Shown here: positions 1 to 9,292 of the stretch, in pieces
Layout: every line of letters begins with the position of its first letter
Numbering within the stretch: position 1 is the first letter of the stretch
From: Heterotrichella gracilis
Lineage: Eukaryota; Sar; Xanthophyceae; Tribonematales; Xanthonemataceae
Direction: 5' to 3'
NCBI GenBank assembly: GCA_032358255.1
Contig: JAULBX010000002.1
Location: forward strand, 558,001-622,000
DNA: 64,000 bases
The notes under the pieces: generated by a model
The model's input: the letters and a program-made list of their open reading frames with translations, nothing else
What the model was told of the DNA's origin: nothing
Database searches by the model: none
Program-made: the position numbers and the translations under genes

Positions 1-1
1 C

Positions 2-2941
2 ACACAAATTTGTTTTCCGAGTGCTTCCCCAATAACTTTTACCGCAACCGGCGCTACCAATTATACGTGGACACCAATAGGTTCAACTGTTCCGGGAACA
101 GGTTCTGTTGTGGCTGCTAATCCAACGGTTACCACAACGTACACGATAAGTGGTACTACTGGAGCGTGTACAGGAAGTACGTCTATCACCATCTCTGTAA
201 CGCCAACGCCAACAATGATCGCCAGTGGAAGTCCAACAGTTTGTTCAGGCTCACCAACAACTTTATCGGTTACCGGAGCAACAAACTACACATGGATGCC
301 GGGAAGTTTAACGGGCTCTAGTGTTACAGTTTCTCCAACTGTAACCACTAATTATACTATAACTGGTGCTAATGGAATTTGTACATCTACAACAAGTATT
401 TTATTAACGGTAGTTCCAATTCCAACCATTACTGCTTCTGCTTCACCAACAATTATTTGTCAGGGTAGTACTTCTACTTTAACCGCAAACGGCGCAATAA
501 CTTACACCTGGCAACCGGGTAATTTATCCGGCAATACAGTAACCGTTAGTCCGCTAGCAACAACTATTTATACTGTAAGTGGTAAAAACATATTGGGTTG
601 CTCTTCAAGCACAACGGTTCAGTTGGTTGTAAATAATCCGACAATTAACGTTTCACCATTGTCAAATACTATATGTACCGGAAGTTCGGCAACGATATCT
701 GCAAGTGGGGCAAGTTCTTATACATGGAATCCAGGTGCTTTTACAACTTCTTCTATTGTGGTTTCGCCAACAACCAGCACTACTTATACTTTGATCAGTA
801 TTAACGGCGCTTGTACTTCTACGAGTACAATTCCAATTTCTGTTGCTCCATTGCCAACAATAACAGCTGTAAGCAATGCAACGGTTATTTGTGCAGGTGG
901 AAGCGCTACTTTAACTGCATCTGGTGCTTCCACATACACCTGGAACCCTGTTGCTTTATTTGGATCTACCATAAGCGTTTCTCCAACCATAACAACAGTG
1001 TATGTTGTAGCAGGAACTTCTTCCTTAGGTTGCATCAACGCAGGAACCATTAGCGTTGCCGTTAACCCTACACCCACTGTTTTCGTTACCAGCACCCCAA
1101 CTAATATTTGCAGTGGTTCTCCTTCTTTATTAAGTGCTTCAGGTGCTGTAACATATACCTGGGCACCAATAGGTTCTAACGGCAGTACCTTAGTAGTTAC
1201 TCCACCAGTAAGTACAACTTATACCGTTACCGGAACAAACTCTTTAGGATGCGTCAGTTCTCAAACCGTTAGTGTTTTAGTTTTGCCTACGCCTACTTTA
1301 ACTATTTCTTCTTCGCCCACTGTTATTTGTACGGGTAGTTCGGCAACATTAACGGCGAATGGCGCAACAACTTATACCTGGATGCCCGGAGCATTAACCG
1401 GCACTTCGGCAGTTGTTTCTCCAACTGCCACAACTGTTTACACCGTTAACGGCGCATCTGGCATATGCAATTCTAACAAAACATTTACTTTAGTTGTATT
1501 ACCACGTCCTACTATTTCAATTACAGCAATACCTTCGGTAATGTGTAGTGGTAATTCTGGTGTATTATTAGCGTTTGGCGCTTCAAATTATACATGGAGT
1601 CCGGGTAGCTCAGTTGGAAACACTCTAGCAATTACTCCTTCCGTAACTACAACATATACTGTTACTGGCACCAACACTGTAGGTTGCGCCAACACAGCAA
1701 CAACAGCAGTTACCGTTAACCCTTCGCCAACTATTACTGTAATTACATCTTCAAACACCGTATGTTCAGGAAATTCAGTAACACTAACTTCCAGTGGCGC
1801 TCTTAATTATATCTGTTTACCAGGCGCACAAACAGGTTCTGCTATAGTAGTTTCTCCAACAGTAAATACCACTTACACAATTAGTGGAATTAATGGTTCG
1901 GGTTGTACGGATACGGAAACTATTAGCATTACAATTGCCCCGGGCCCAACAATAAGTGCAACTAGCTCAAATACGCTTTTGTGTGATGGAGGAACTTTTT
2001 CTTTAAGTGCGAGTGGCGCTACAAATTATACCTGGATGCCCGTTAATCTTACAGGAAGTATGGTTGCAACAACCGCAAGTACTTTAGTTAATACTTATAC
2101 CGTGGTTGGAGAAATTGGTGGTTGTACAAATACTGCAACTGTAACTGTTGCAGCTATAAGCTGTAACAATTCTATGTTTGGTATGACCAAAGCAGCCGGA
2201 AAACCTGTTTTGGTGTATAATTCTTTTTATAATGTTACGTTTACAATTACTGCGGTAAATGCTTCAACTATTAATTTGACAAATGTGAGTATGGATGAAA
2301 ATTTATCTCTAGCATTCCCTTCACCAACAAATTTCTCAGTTGTTAGCCAGCCTGTAATTACATCACAAAATAGCAGTTTAAGTATTAATCCTTTATTTGA
2401 TGGCGTTTCTCAAATAAGTTTAACCTCACCTTCTACAAGTACATTGTTAGCCAACAAACGTGATACACTTGTTTTCACCGTAAGAATAGATCCTAAAGGA
2501 TATTTCGGCCCGTTTAAAAATTCTGTGATCGGTTTTGCTGAATTCATTAACAACGTTATTGTATCCGATAGTTCTAATAATGGTTTTGTTTGGGATCCGG
2601 ATAGTGACGGAGATCCGACTAATAATGATACGGCAACTGTAATTTATTTTAACCCTATTGATCTTTTTATTCCAGACGGATTTTCACCGGATGGAGATGG
2701 AAAAAATGATGTTTTCTTTATCAAAGGCTTAAATGGAAGACCAGTTAAATTAACTGTTTTTAACCGTTGGGGAAATAAAGTTTATGAGAACCGGGAATAC
2801 GATAATGCCTGGAACGCCTATCCAAATGTATCTAACACGCTGGGTAATAATAAAGTGTCCCAGGGAACCTATTATTACCTTATTGAATTCCTGGATGGTG
2901 ATAAGGAAACAAGAACGGGATTTGTAGTAATACAATATTAA
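2..2941 (+). CDS. Secreted Ig-like repeat protein with type B (CHU_C) T9SS sorting domain, 5' partial
   Basis: The reading frame is open to the left edge, and the residues before the first in-frame ATG (position 110) already match the repeat, so the gene begins outside the window. It encodes about ten Ig-like repeats of roughly 75 residues, each with a pattern like C-S-G...L-ASGA-YTW-PG...TTYTV-G...C. One repeat (around 1810) has lost its Trp (YIC in place of YTW). A DUF11-like beta domain follows, then a C-terminal gliding-motility-associated CHU_C domain (FSPDGDGKNDVF, then FNRWGNKVYE). Family knowledge: such proteins are exported by the type IX secretion system and attached at the surface. 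The likely role is adhesion or a matrix protein; the ligand is unknown. Confidence 0.88.
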   Translation, partial: TQICFPSASPITFTATGATNYTWTPIGSTVPGTGSVVAANPTVTTTYTISGTTGACTGSTSITISVTPTPTMIASGSPTVCSGSPTTLSVTGATNYTWMPGSLTGSSVTVSPTVTTNYTITGANGICTSTTSILLTVVPIPTITASASPTIICQGSTSTLTANGAITYTWQPGNLSGNTVTVSPLATTIYTVSGKNILGCSSSTTVQLVVNNPTINVSPLSNTICTGSSATISASGASSYTWNPGAFTTSSIVVSPTTSTTYTLISINGACTSTSTIPISVAPLPTITAVSNATVICAGGSATLTASGASTYTWNPVALFGSTISVSPTITTVYVVAGTSSLGCINAGTISVAVNPTPTVFVTSTPTNICSGSPSLLSASGAVTYTWAPIGSNGSTLVVTPPVSTTYTVTGTNSLGCVSSQTVSVLVLPTPTLTISSSPTVICTGSSATLTANGATTYTWMPGALTGTSAVVSPTATTVYTVNGASGICNSNKTFTLVVLPRPTISITAIPSVMCSGNSGVLLAFGASNYTWSPGSSVGNTLAITPSVTTTYTVTGTNTVGCANTATTAVTVNPSPTITVITSSNTVCSGNSVTLTSSGALNYICLPGAQTGSAIVVSPTVNTTYTISGINGSGCTDTETISITIAPGPTISATSSNTLLCDGGTFSLSASGATNYTWMPVNLTGSMVATTASTLVNTYTVVGEIGGCTNTATVTVAAISCNNSMFGMTKAAGKPVLVYNSFYNVTFTITAVNASTINLTNVSMDENLSLAFPSPTNFSVVSQPVITSQNSSLSINPLFDGVSQISLTSPSTSTLLANKRDTLVFTVRIDPKGYFGPFKNSVIGFAEFINNVIVSDSSNNGFVWDPDSDGDPTNNDTATVIYFNPIDLFIPDGFSPDGDGKNDVFFIKGLNGRPVKLTVFNRWGNKVYENREYDNAWNAYPNVSNTLGNNKVSQGTYYYLIEFLDGDKETRTGFVVIQY

Positions 2942-2995
2942 TTAGCATTTATAAATTCACTATTAGATTTTAAATGGTAATTTTACTTCCGTAAA

Positions 2996-3742
2996 ATGAA
3001 GATCCTTGGATACATATTTTCTCCTATTTGGAAAATCTTATTCGTCCTTAGTTTTGCTGTTCCTTTTTTAATTTTATTTCCAGTATTTTATTTTGCCCTA
3101 CGAGCCGGTAAGTTCGATCTTGTTTTTAAATTGAAACGTTTATGGGCCAGACTAATTTGCACCTTTTCTATTTTAGTTCCGTCTATACATTACAAAACAA
3201 AAAAATATAAGTTGCCTAAACCCTGTATTATTGTATCCAACCATACTTCTTACTTAGATATTATTTTTTGTCCCTTTTATATTGATCATACTGCAGTTTT
3301 TATGGGCAAGTATGAATTGCTTAAAATTCCGCTGTTCAAATACTTTTTTGTTTATCTGGATATTCCTGTTAATCGCAAAAGTATTACTAATGCACACAAA
3401 GCTTTTTCTGATGCCGGAAAAAAAATTGACGAAGGATTAAGTGTTGTTATTTATCCGGAAGGAACAATAAGTGAGAACGGAAAATTAAGGCCTTTTAAAA
3501 ATGGCGCTTTTAAATTAGCTGTAGAAAAACAAGTTCCCATAGTACCGATCGTTAATTTAAATAACTGGCAGTTCTTACAAAACGGCGGCTTCTTTAAAAG
3601 TCACGGAAAGCCGGGCAATCCTAAGATAATAGTTGGCGACCCAATATATACCAAAGGAATGACGGATAAAGATGTTGATGGACTTAAAGAGAAAATTCAT
3701 ACCTTTACTTTACAAGAATTAGAAAAATTTAATGGCAAATAA
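2996..3742 (+). CDS. plsC: 1-acyl-sn-glycerol-3-phosphate acyltransferase
   Basis: This 248-aa protein makes phosphatidic acid by acylating lysophosphatidate at the inner membrane. An N-terminal hydrophobic segment (about residues 15-35) precedes the catalytic H-x4-D motif, seen as NHTSYLD near residue 81. The acyltransferase motif YPEGTIS lies near residue 155, and IVPIVNLNN matches the fourth block. Length is normal for the family. The end overlaps the gatC start by 11 nt, so the two are probably co-transcribed. Confidence 0.9.
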   Translation: MKILGYIFSPIWKILFVLSFAVPFLILFPVFYFALRAGKFDLVFKLKRLWARLICTFSILVPSIHYKTKKYKLPKPCIIVSNHTSYLDIIFCPFYIDHTAVFMGKYELLKIPLFKYFFVYLDIPVNRKSITNAHKAFSDAGKKIDEGLSVVIYPEGTISENGKLRPFKNGAFKLAVEKQVPIVPIVNLNNWQFLQNGGFFKSHGKPGNPKIIVGDPIYTKGMTDKDVDGLKEKIHTFTLQELEKFNGK

Positions 3743-4034
3743 AATAGATATTAAAACGGTTGATGAAGTTGCTCACCTGGCACGCTTAGAATTTAATGAT
3801 GCAGCAAAAGAGGAGATCTTAAATGATATGAATCGTATGCTGAGCTTTGTAGATAAATTAAATGAGTTAGATACTAACAATGTAGAACCTTTAATTTATA
3901 TGACAGATGAAAAAAATATTATGCGTAAAGACGAGCCCGAAATAACCGTTACGCAGAAAGAAGCTTTGAAGAACGCACCTAAAAAAGACAGCGATTATTT
4001 TAAAGCACCAAAGGTAATTGACCAAAAAAGTTAA
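3732..4034 (+). CDS. gatC: Asp-tRNA(Asn)/Glu-tRNA(Gln) amidotransferase subunit C
   Basis: This 100-aa protein has the GatC pattern: an N-terminal helix with VAHLARLEF, then MLSFVDKLNELDTNNVEPL, and a C-terminal KDSDYFKAPKVI tail. GatC clamps GatA to GatB in the complex that converts mischarged Glu-tRNA(Gln) or Asp-tRNA(Asn). GatA and GatB are not in this window. It starts inside the end of plsC (11-nt overlap). Its stop overlaps by 4 nt the stop of the convergent SBBP gene. Confidence 0.93.
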   Translation: MANKIDIKTVDEVAHLARLEFNDAAKEEILNDMNRMLSFVDKLNELDTNNVEPLIYMTDEKNIMRKDEPEITVTQKEALKNAPKKDSDYFKAPKVIDQKS

Positions 4035-5683
4035 TTAACTTTTATGAATTTGTGAGTTAGATTCTTTATACGCAAAAAATAAATTCCTTCGGGTAATTCT
4101 CTCACATCTAATTCTCCGACTTCTAGTTCGCATTCTTTTACGATCTGCCCTAAATAATTTATCACCTCCACTTTTGTTTCTTTACCAGTATTTTTTATGG
4201 TGAGTTTATCCTTTGTTGGATTTGGAAATAGAACAATACCTTGTTTTTCGGCTTGAATAGTATTTAATGAAGTAATTAAACTGGCATTATTATTTGGCAA
4301 CCTGGTTAGTATACCATCGTCGTTTCCGTTATAAGTATTTTGATAACAAGACGCAGTTGTAGGATAAGTTGAAGAAGACGATCTGCCACAAAAAAACAGG
4401 TTGTTAGCAGTAATTGCAAGATCATTCCCGTAATCGTTACCGGCAACACTGCCAAAATAAGTTGAATAATTTGGTTGACCGGCAGACGTTAACCTTACAA
4501 TTACTAAATTCTGAACTCCCGGAAGCACACTGTAATTGGGCGTTCCAAGCATGGGAAAATTTGCCGACGCAGTTGTGCCTAAAATATACAATTCATAATT
4601 ATGAATCTTCATTCGGTTAACAACATCTACATCCGAACCGCCAATTAAAGTAGAATAAATTAAATTTCCAATTGGAGAGATCTTCGAAAAATACATATCC
4701 GTCATGCCTGCAAGTGTTGATTGATAGGCTGCCGTTGTAGTTGTAAAATTTGAGCTGGTTGTTTGTCCACTTAAATACAAATTCCCTAAACCATCCGTGA
4801 TCAAGCCCCATGAATCATCCTGTCCACTTCCACCGAGGTAAGTTGAAAAGATCCTGTTTCCTAATGAATCGAATTTGATCACATAACAATCTAAACCCGC
4901 ATCCTTTGAAGGCTGTATGCAACCTACCGATGTACTTAAATTAAAACTATTTGTGCCACCGGCTCCAAAAATATTTCCAAAATTATCGGAAGTTAACGCG
5001 TGAATATCTTCGCTTCCCAAACCACCGTAATAAGTACACCATTTTAAATTTCCTGCGCTCGAAAATTTTGCAACAAATGCATCTGTATTCCCGCCAAAAG
5101 TTTGTTGAAAAGATGAAGCAGTAGTGTAAAGATTTGTAGAGGTTGTTGTGCCTCCAATAAATATATTGCCATTAAAATCACAACTCAGATCATAAGCAAG
5201 ATCGGATCCTGATTTACCAAAATAGGTTAGCCATATAAGATTTCCATTTGGTGTTATCTTTCCTACAAAACAATCCGATTGTCCAGAGTTTGTTGGTTGA
5301 AAGCAGGCAGCGGTTGTAGGTAATCCGGAACCCTGCGAATAGCCCGTAAATGCAATATTACCATCGGTGCACATGATTATTTTTTCGCCACTGTCAAAAT
5401 TAGCGGTGCCTAAATACGTTGCCCAAATAAAATTACCGCATGAATCAAATTTTGCAATGTAGGCATCATTAACCCCGTTTATAACATCGCTTATTAAACC
5501 GGGCATTACAGTCAACGAAGGACTATCGGTTTGCATAATAACATAACTGTTCTTGTTGTTATCTAATGCAAGTCCTCTTATGTCATCTGACCCAATTTTT
5601 CCCGAGTAGGTTGACCAGTAATTACAACTCTGACCAATAAGCTCAAGTTGAAAAAAAATCAATATGCCACAGAGGTATTTCAT
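4031..5683 (-). CDS. SBBP-repeat beta-propeller protein with T9SS type A sorting domain
   Basis: This 550-aa secreted protein starts with a hydrophobic signal ending near residue 18. At least six repeats follow, built on the plan STYLGGSG.DD...D..GN.Y..G.T.S, typical of SBBP (seven-bladed-propeller-like) repeats. The last 75 residues form a type A sorting domain: VLFPNPTKDKLTIKN, then YLGQIVKE and GIYFLRI. It is probably exported through T9SS and anchored or released at the surface. No catalytic motif is evident. It converges on gatC with a 4-nt overlap and lies just downstream of the terminator of the larger PKD protein gene. Confidence 0.85.
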   Translation of the reverse strand: MKYLCGILIFFQLELIGQSCNYWSTYSGKIGSDDIRGLALDNNKNSYVIMQTDSPSLTVMPGLISDVINGVNDAYIAKFDSCGNFIWATYLGTANFDSGEKIIMCTDGNIAFTGYSQGSGLPTTAACFQPTNSGQSDCFVGKITPNGNLIWLTYFGKSGSDLAYDLSCDFNGNIFIGGTTTSTNLYTTASSFQQTFGGNTDAFVAKFSSAGNLKWCTYYGGLGSEDIHALTSDNFGNIFGAGGTNSFNLSTSVGCIQPSKDAGLDCYVIKFDSLGNRIFSTYLGGSGQDDSWGLITDGLGNLYLSGQTTSSNFTTTTAAYQSTLAGMTDMYFSKISPIGNLIYSTLIGGSDVDVVNRMKIHNYELYILGTTASANFPMLGTPNYSVLPGVQNLVIVRLTSAGQPNYSTYFGSVAGNDYGNDLAITANNLFFCGRSSSSTYPTTASCYQNTYNGNDDGILTRLPNNNASLITSLNTIQAEKQGIVLFPNPTKDKLTIKNTGKETKVEVINYLGQIVKECELEVGELDVRELPEGIYFLRIKNLTHKFIKVN

Positions 5684-5687
5684 GAAA

Positions 5688-5718
5688 TAAAAAAGCCCGA
5701 AACTACTTGCTTCGGGCT
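5688..5718 (-). terminator. Rho-independent terminator of the PKD/CHU_C gene
   Basis: A perfect 8-bp stem (AGCCCGAA at 5694-5701 and TTCGGGCT at 5711-5718) with a 9-nt loop is followed, in minus-strand direction, by a U tract (A run at 5688-5694). It lies 20 nt past the stop of the minus-strand gene ending at 5738 and just before the ATG of the SBBP gene, so it separates the two units. Confidence 0.8.
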
Positions 5719-5737
5719 ATTAAGATACGCAATTTTT

Positions 5738-8719
5738 TTACCTTATTAAAGTTACACTTCCGTTCAATGCGTGTGATTTACCGTCTTTACCAACATAACT
5801 TACTTTGTAAACGTAAACGTTATTTTCTGCTGCCTGACCTTTAAAGGTACCATCCCAACCTTTTTTAATGTCACCAGATTGGAAAACTAAATTACCGCCT
5901 CTGTTAAAGATCAACATCTCAAATTTAACCGTGTTATTAGAAACTGCTAAGAACACATCATTGCTTCCGTCACCATTTGGTGTAAAGGCATTTGGCAAAA
6001 ATAATCCCATCTCATCAGCAACAATTACTTTTTTAGAGATCGAAGACTTACATCCTTTATCCGTTTTTACTTCTAAAGTAACATCATACCTTCCACTATC
6101 CTGATATGTATAAGTTGGATTTTGAACTGTTGAATTAATATCCGGACCAAAGGTCCAAAACCATGATTGTACAAGTGCTTTTGATGAAAGATCAGTAAAC
6201 TGAGTTGTTCCATTTATCCAGGTTGAACCGTTATTGCTGATATCAAAATTTGCAACCGGCACAGGATATGTTTCAAATGTTTTTTCGATTTTTGCTTTAC
6301 AACCTTTAGCATCAACACCCGTTAATTCAATTGTAAATACACCTGCTGAATTGTAGCAGATATTTTTTGGATTTACAGATTGATTAACATCGCCGTTACC
6401 TAATTTCCAGCTGCAATCAATTCCACTTGTAGTTGATAGAGCTTTATATTCTACATTACAAACCGGCGCACAAGCTGAAATAGCTTTACTCATATCAATA
6501 TCAATACTTGGTTTTGGATTAACTTTTACAGAAGCGCTTCCGGTTGCAACACAACCTGCAGCATCAGTTAAGGTTAAAATATATGTTCCGCTATGTAATG
6601 GTGTAGCATCTAAAATACCCATATTTGCTTTATTAGAACCAAAGCCATTTGGGCCTGTCCATAAATATGTAACGCCACTTCCATCTAAAGCTTCAAAATT
6701 TATTGTACCGCCTTCGCAAAGTTCAGCAGGCGAAATTGAAGGATGTAATACTTTTGAAGCGTTTACAAAAACACTTGTAGTTGCAGTTGCAGTGCAACCT
6801 TGTGCTGATGTAATTGTAACCGTGTAAACACCACTTGCGTTTGAAGTTGCATTATTTATAACCGGGTTTTGTGAGTTAGAAGTAAATCCGTTAGGACCAG
6901 TCCAAACAAAAGTTCCGTTACCGAAAGCATGTAATTGCACATTGTTACCTGAACATGCAGGGCTATTATTACTTGCAGAAACACTTGTAGAGCTTATAGC
7001 TACAGCAACTGTTGCACTTGCATAACAATTACCGGTTAAAGTAGCGGTTACAACATAATTTCCACCGGAGTTATTTGCGGCAGTTAACGAAGGGTTATGC
7101 TGCGCAGATGTAAAACTATTTGGACCCGTCCAACTATAATTACCACTTCCGCTTGCCGTTAAATTTATTGGGCTTCCCGGGCAAACAGGGCTGTTAGCGC
7201 CTGCGCTCATTGTAGCCTGGTAGGTTGCTAAATTTACAGTTGATGTTGCTGTACAACCGTTTGCATTAGTCGTAACACATGTATATATGCCTGCCATTGC
7301 TGCAGTAACATTCGTGAGAACCGGATTTTGTACCGTTGATGTAAAACTATTCGGACCTGTCCAGCTATATGTTACACCATTGGTTACAGTATTTGTAAAT
7401 GAGGCTGTACCTCCAATACAAACAGGTGAGTTAACAGAAAGAACAGAATTTGGTGCAGGATAAACCTGAACAGTGTAAGTGCCAAAGGCGGTGCAAGGAC
7501 CGCAACCCGCTTTTGTAACAGTTACAGTATAAATACCTGCAGCAGTATAAGTGTGAACTACATTAGTACCAGTACCAACTCCGCCATCACCAAAATTCCA
7601 GTTAAGGTTAAAGTTACCTGCATTAGCACTTACATCAGTAAATGTAAAATTAGGAGAGCTTAAACATGTATTTGGTGTCATAGTTACTGTTAATGGTGGT
7701 GGTACACTCAATACGTTAACAGTTACAACGGCAGGTTGAGCTGATAAAAATGCGCAACCGCATAAGCTTCCGGTTAAACAACTTGATAAAGCTTGTGTCC
7801 AAACTGCATTACTTGCAGCAGTAACAAATGTATTTGTAATGTTAGACGAAGACATTGGGAAATTTGTAAAAATGATTGGTACGCTTGGCGGTGTGTACAT
7901 TATAGTACCAGATGGTGACGAACACAAATAAGCTAACCAAACAGAAAATGTTGTAGTAGATGTTAAGTTAGTTACAGATAAAATATTTATTGAAGTAGTA
8001 AAAGTATTACCATTACCAATTGTAGTTGAAACAGGATTAGAAGCCGTCCAGCTAAAAGTTGGAGTTACTGTAACATTTTTTTCGCATGAAGGCGTGTTAC
8101 CAATACACTGACCATAATTTGTTCCCGTAAATACTGCAGTTAATTGCACAGGCCCACAACAAACAATTGGGTTTGGAGAAGCATTAAGCGTCATGTTTAA
8201 AGTATTTGGCGGGTTAACAATTGGCGCACCCGGAACAACAAATGATTGAACGGCTGTCCATGGACCAGTGTTACCACCGCCCATTACCATTTCGCGCGAG
8301 CGAATATAGTACGTTTTACCCGGACATAAATTTGCAAACGGAATTACATTTGGGTGATATGGTTCTAATACACAATTATCAAACCAACCGGTTGTAATAT
8401 TATAATTAGGCACATTTAATAATGAATTATAATAAGGATAATTTAAATAGGATGTCGCAGGGTTGTTCCAGTTAGTTAAGGTGCTTGTTAAACATGCAGG
8501 TTGAGCACCCACAAAAACCGGAGAACACGAAATTTCGGTTTGCATCCAATATGGTCCACAACCACATGTTGAAGGATCGGAATTTGCATTAATAGTTACG
8601 CCTGTTGCACCAACTGTTACCTGATAATTCACCAAAGGCATGCCATGACAGGCTTTTAATTGTTTAAATCCAACAACTGTAGTTAGAAGAGCGAAGAGCG
8701 TTAATTTTAGAGTTTTCAT
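5738..8719 (-). CDS. Large PKD/Ig-like surface protein with type B (CHU_C) sorting domain
   Basis: Chosen start is the ATG at 8719 (MKTLKLTL...), which gives a classic signal peptide. The upstream in-frame ATG at 8743 falls inside the predicted -7 box and is rejected. Order of parts (about 993 aa): signal peptide; a Cys-rich N-terminal region of about 300 residues; a PKD domain (WNFGDG, near residue 375); four Ig-like repeats with SWTGPNSFTS-type cores; two further PKD-like domains (WKLGNGD, WFWTFGPD); and a C-terminal CHU_C domain (FTPNGDGSNDVF, then FNRGGNLVFQ). Probably an adhesin or matrix protein exported by T9SS; the substrate is unknown. Confidence 0.87.
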   Translation of the reverse strand: MKTLKLTLFALLTTVVGFKQLKACHGMPLVNYQVTVGATGVTINANSDPSTCGCGPYWMQTEISCSPVFVGAQPACLTSTLTNWNNPATSYLNYPYYNSLLNVPNYNITTGWFDNCVLEPYHPNVIPFANLCPGKTYYIRSREMVMGGGNTGPWTAVQSFVVPGAPIVNPPNTLNMTLNASPNPIVCCGPVQLTAVFTGTNYGQCIGNTPSCEKNVTVTPTFSWTASNPVSTTIGNGNTFTTSINILSVTNLTSTTTFSVWLAYLCSSPSGTIMYTPPSVPIIFTNFPMSSSNITNTFVTAASNAVWTQALSSCLTGSLCGCAFLSAQPAVVTVNVLSVPPPLTVTMTPNTCLSSPNFTFTDVSANAGNFNLNWNFGDGGVGTGTNVVHTYTAAGIYTVTVTKAGCGPCTAFGTYTVQVYPAPNSVLSVNSPVCIGGTASFTNTVTNGVTYSWTGPNSFTSTVQNPVLTNVTAAMAGIYTCVTTNANGCTATSTVNLATYQATMSAGANSPVCPGSPINLTASGSGNYSWTGPNSFTSAQHNPSLTAANNSGGNYVVTATLTGNCYASATVAVAISSTSVSASNNSPACSGNNVQLHAFGNGTFVWTGPNGFTSNSQNPVINNATSNASGVYTVTITSAQGCTATATTSVFVNASKVLHPSISPAELCEGGTINFEALDGSGVTYLWTGPNGFGSNKANMGILDATPLHSGTYILTLTDAAGCVATGSASVKVNPKPSIDIDMSKAISACAPVCNVEYKALSTTSGIDCSWKLGNGDVNQSVNPKNICYNSAGVFTIELTGVDAKGCKAKIEKTFETYPVPVANFDISNNGSTWINGTTQFTDLSSKALVQSWFWTFGPDINSTVQNPTYTYQDSGRYDVTLEVKTDKGCKSSISKKVIVADEMGLFLPNAFTPNGDGSNDVFLAVSNNTVKFEMLIFNRGGNLVFQSGDIKKGWDGTFKGQAAENNVYVYKVSYVGKDGKSHALNGSVTLIR

Positions 8720-8740
8720 AGAAGTATTTGTATTACGCCT

Positions 8741-8767
8741 CAAAACTACCTTATTAAAAATTTACAA
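8741..8767 (-). promoter_or_regulatory. Bacteroidota-type promoter for the PKD/CHU_C gene
   Basis: On the minus strand TTG (8767-8765), a 16-nt spacer and TAGTTTTG (8748-8741) match the known -33 TTG / -7 TAnnTTTG pattern, with a slightly short spacer. The predicted transcript start is about 15-20 nt before the ATG at 8719, which supports that start. Confidence 0.5.
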
Positions 8768-8889
8768 AAACTGTATTTGAGCTAGACTCAGATTTAACTT
8801 ATTAAGAAGCCGATTTAATAAAGGGAAAAAAAACGAACTGAGTGAAAAGGCTTTATTGCTGAGGGAATAAGGCGTATCCCAAAAAACCC

Positions 8890-9159
8890 TTATTTAACGG
8901 GCGATTGCGAAGATTTAGGAAAGATCTTCCTCCAAAGTTGAAAAATTTGTTTCCTGAAAATAACACACATTAATAAATAGGGTACAGCCATTAAATATAA
9001 AATACCACTATTTAAACTTCTTGCCATAGAAGTTGGGTTTGCTTTTAAAGAAGTTTCTGCAGCCTGCTTACACATTGCACATTGCGCTTCAGCATCAAAA
9101 CTAAATAACACGGCGAAAAGAATAATTAAAACTGTAAAATATTTTGTATGTTTTTTCAA
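8890..9159 (-). CDS. Small conserved-looking membrane protein with CxxC after the signal peptide
   Basis: A TTG start at 9159 gives an 89-aa protein, MKKHTKYFTV..., with a clean signal sequence ending in AEAQ. The longer GTG reading from 9177 overlaps a putative -7 box (9177-9184). After cleavage the mature protein begins with Cys-Ala-Met-Cys (CAMCK), followed by a short helix, one membrane segment (GILYLMAVPYLLMCVIF) and a basic tail. I recall similar short proteins with this Cys pair in other Bacteroidota, but their function is unknown. The Cys pair could bind metal or heme, or form a disulfide. It stands alone. Confidence 0.7.
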   Translation of the reverse strand: MKKHTKYFTVLIILFAVLFSFDAEAQCAMCKQAAETSLKANPTSMARSLNSGILYLMAVPYLLMCVIFRKQIFQLWRKIFPKSSQSPVK

Positions 9160-9176
9160 TGTATTTATACCCTCCA

Positions 9177-9184
9177 CAAATTTA
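9177..9184 (-). promoter_or_regulatory. Candidate -7 promoter box for the small CxxC protein
   Basis: TAAATTTG on the minus strand matches TAnnTTTG exactly. It lies about 17 nt before the proposed TTG start at 9159 and overlaps the alternative GTG start at 9177. No TTG is found at the expected -33 distance, so the support is partial. Confidence 0.35.
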
Positions 9185-9242
9185 CGTTAATTTTTGTGTT
9201 GGTTTGTGTATTTAACAGGTAAAATGATCAAAATCAGCATAA

Positions 9243-9272
9243 AAAAAGAGCTGTATTTCAACAGCTCTTTTT
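9243..9272 (-). terminator. Rho-independent terminator after the crotonase gene
   Basis: The stem AAAAAGAGCTGT / ACAGCTCTTTTT has a 6-nt loop (9255-9260). It reads as a U-tract terminator on the minus strand, 20 nt past the stop of the enoyl-CoA hydratase gene. Because both flanks are A/T runs it could also work on the other strand. Confidence 0.75.
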
Positions 9273-9292
9273 AAACTTAAATTTTTAAAAGC

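Noticed and set aside
784-1095. Minus-strand ORF inside the Ig-repeat gene
   Set aside because: It is open only because the repeat codons on the other strand avoid stops. It is contained in a strongly supported coding frame.
110-2200. Regularly spaced repeats that could look like a CRISPR array
   Set aside because: The units are about 220 nt, in frame, diverged at the DNA level and encode Ig-like domains. They are protein repeats, not 24-40 nt direct repeats with spacers.
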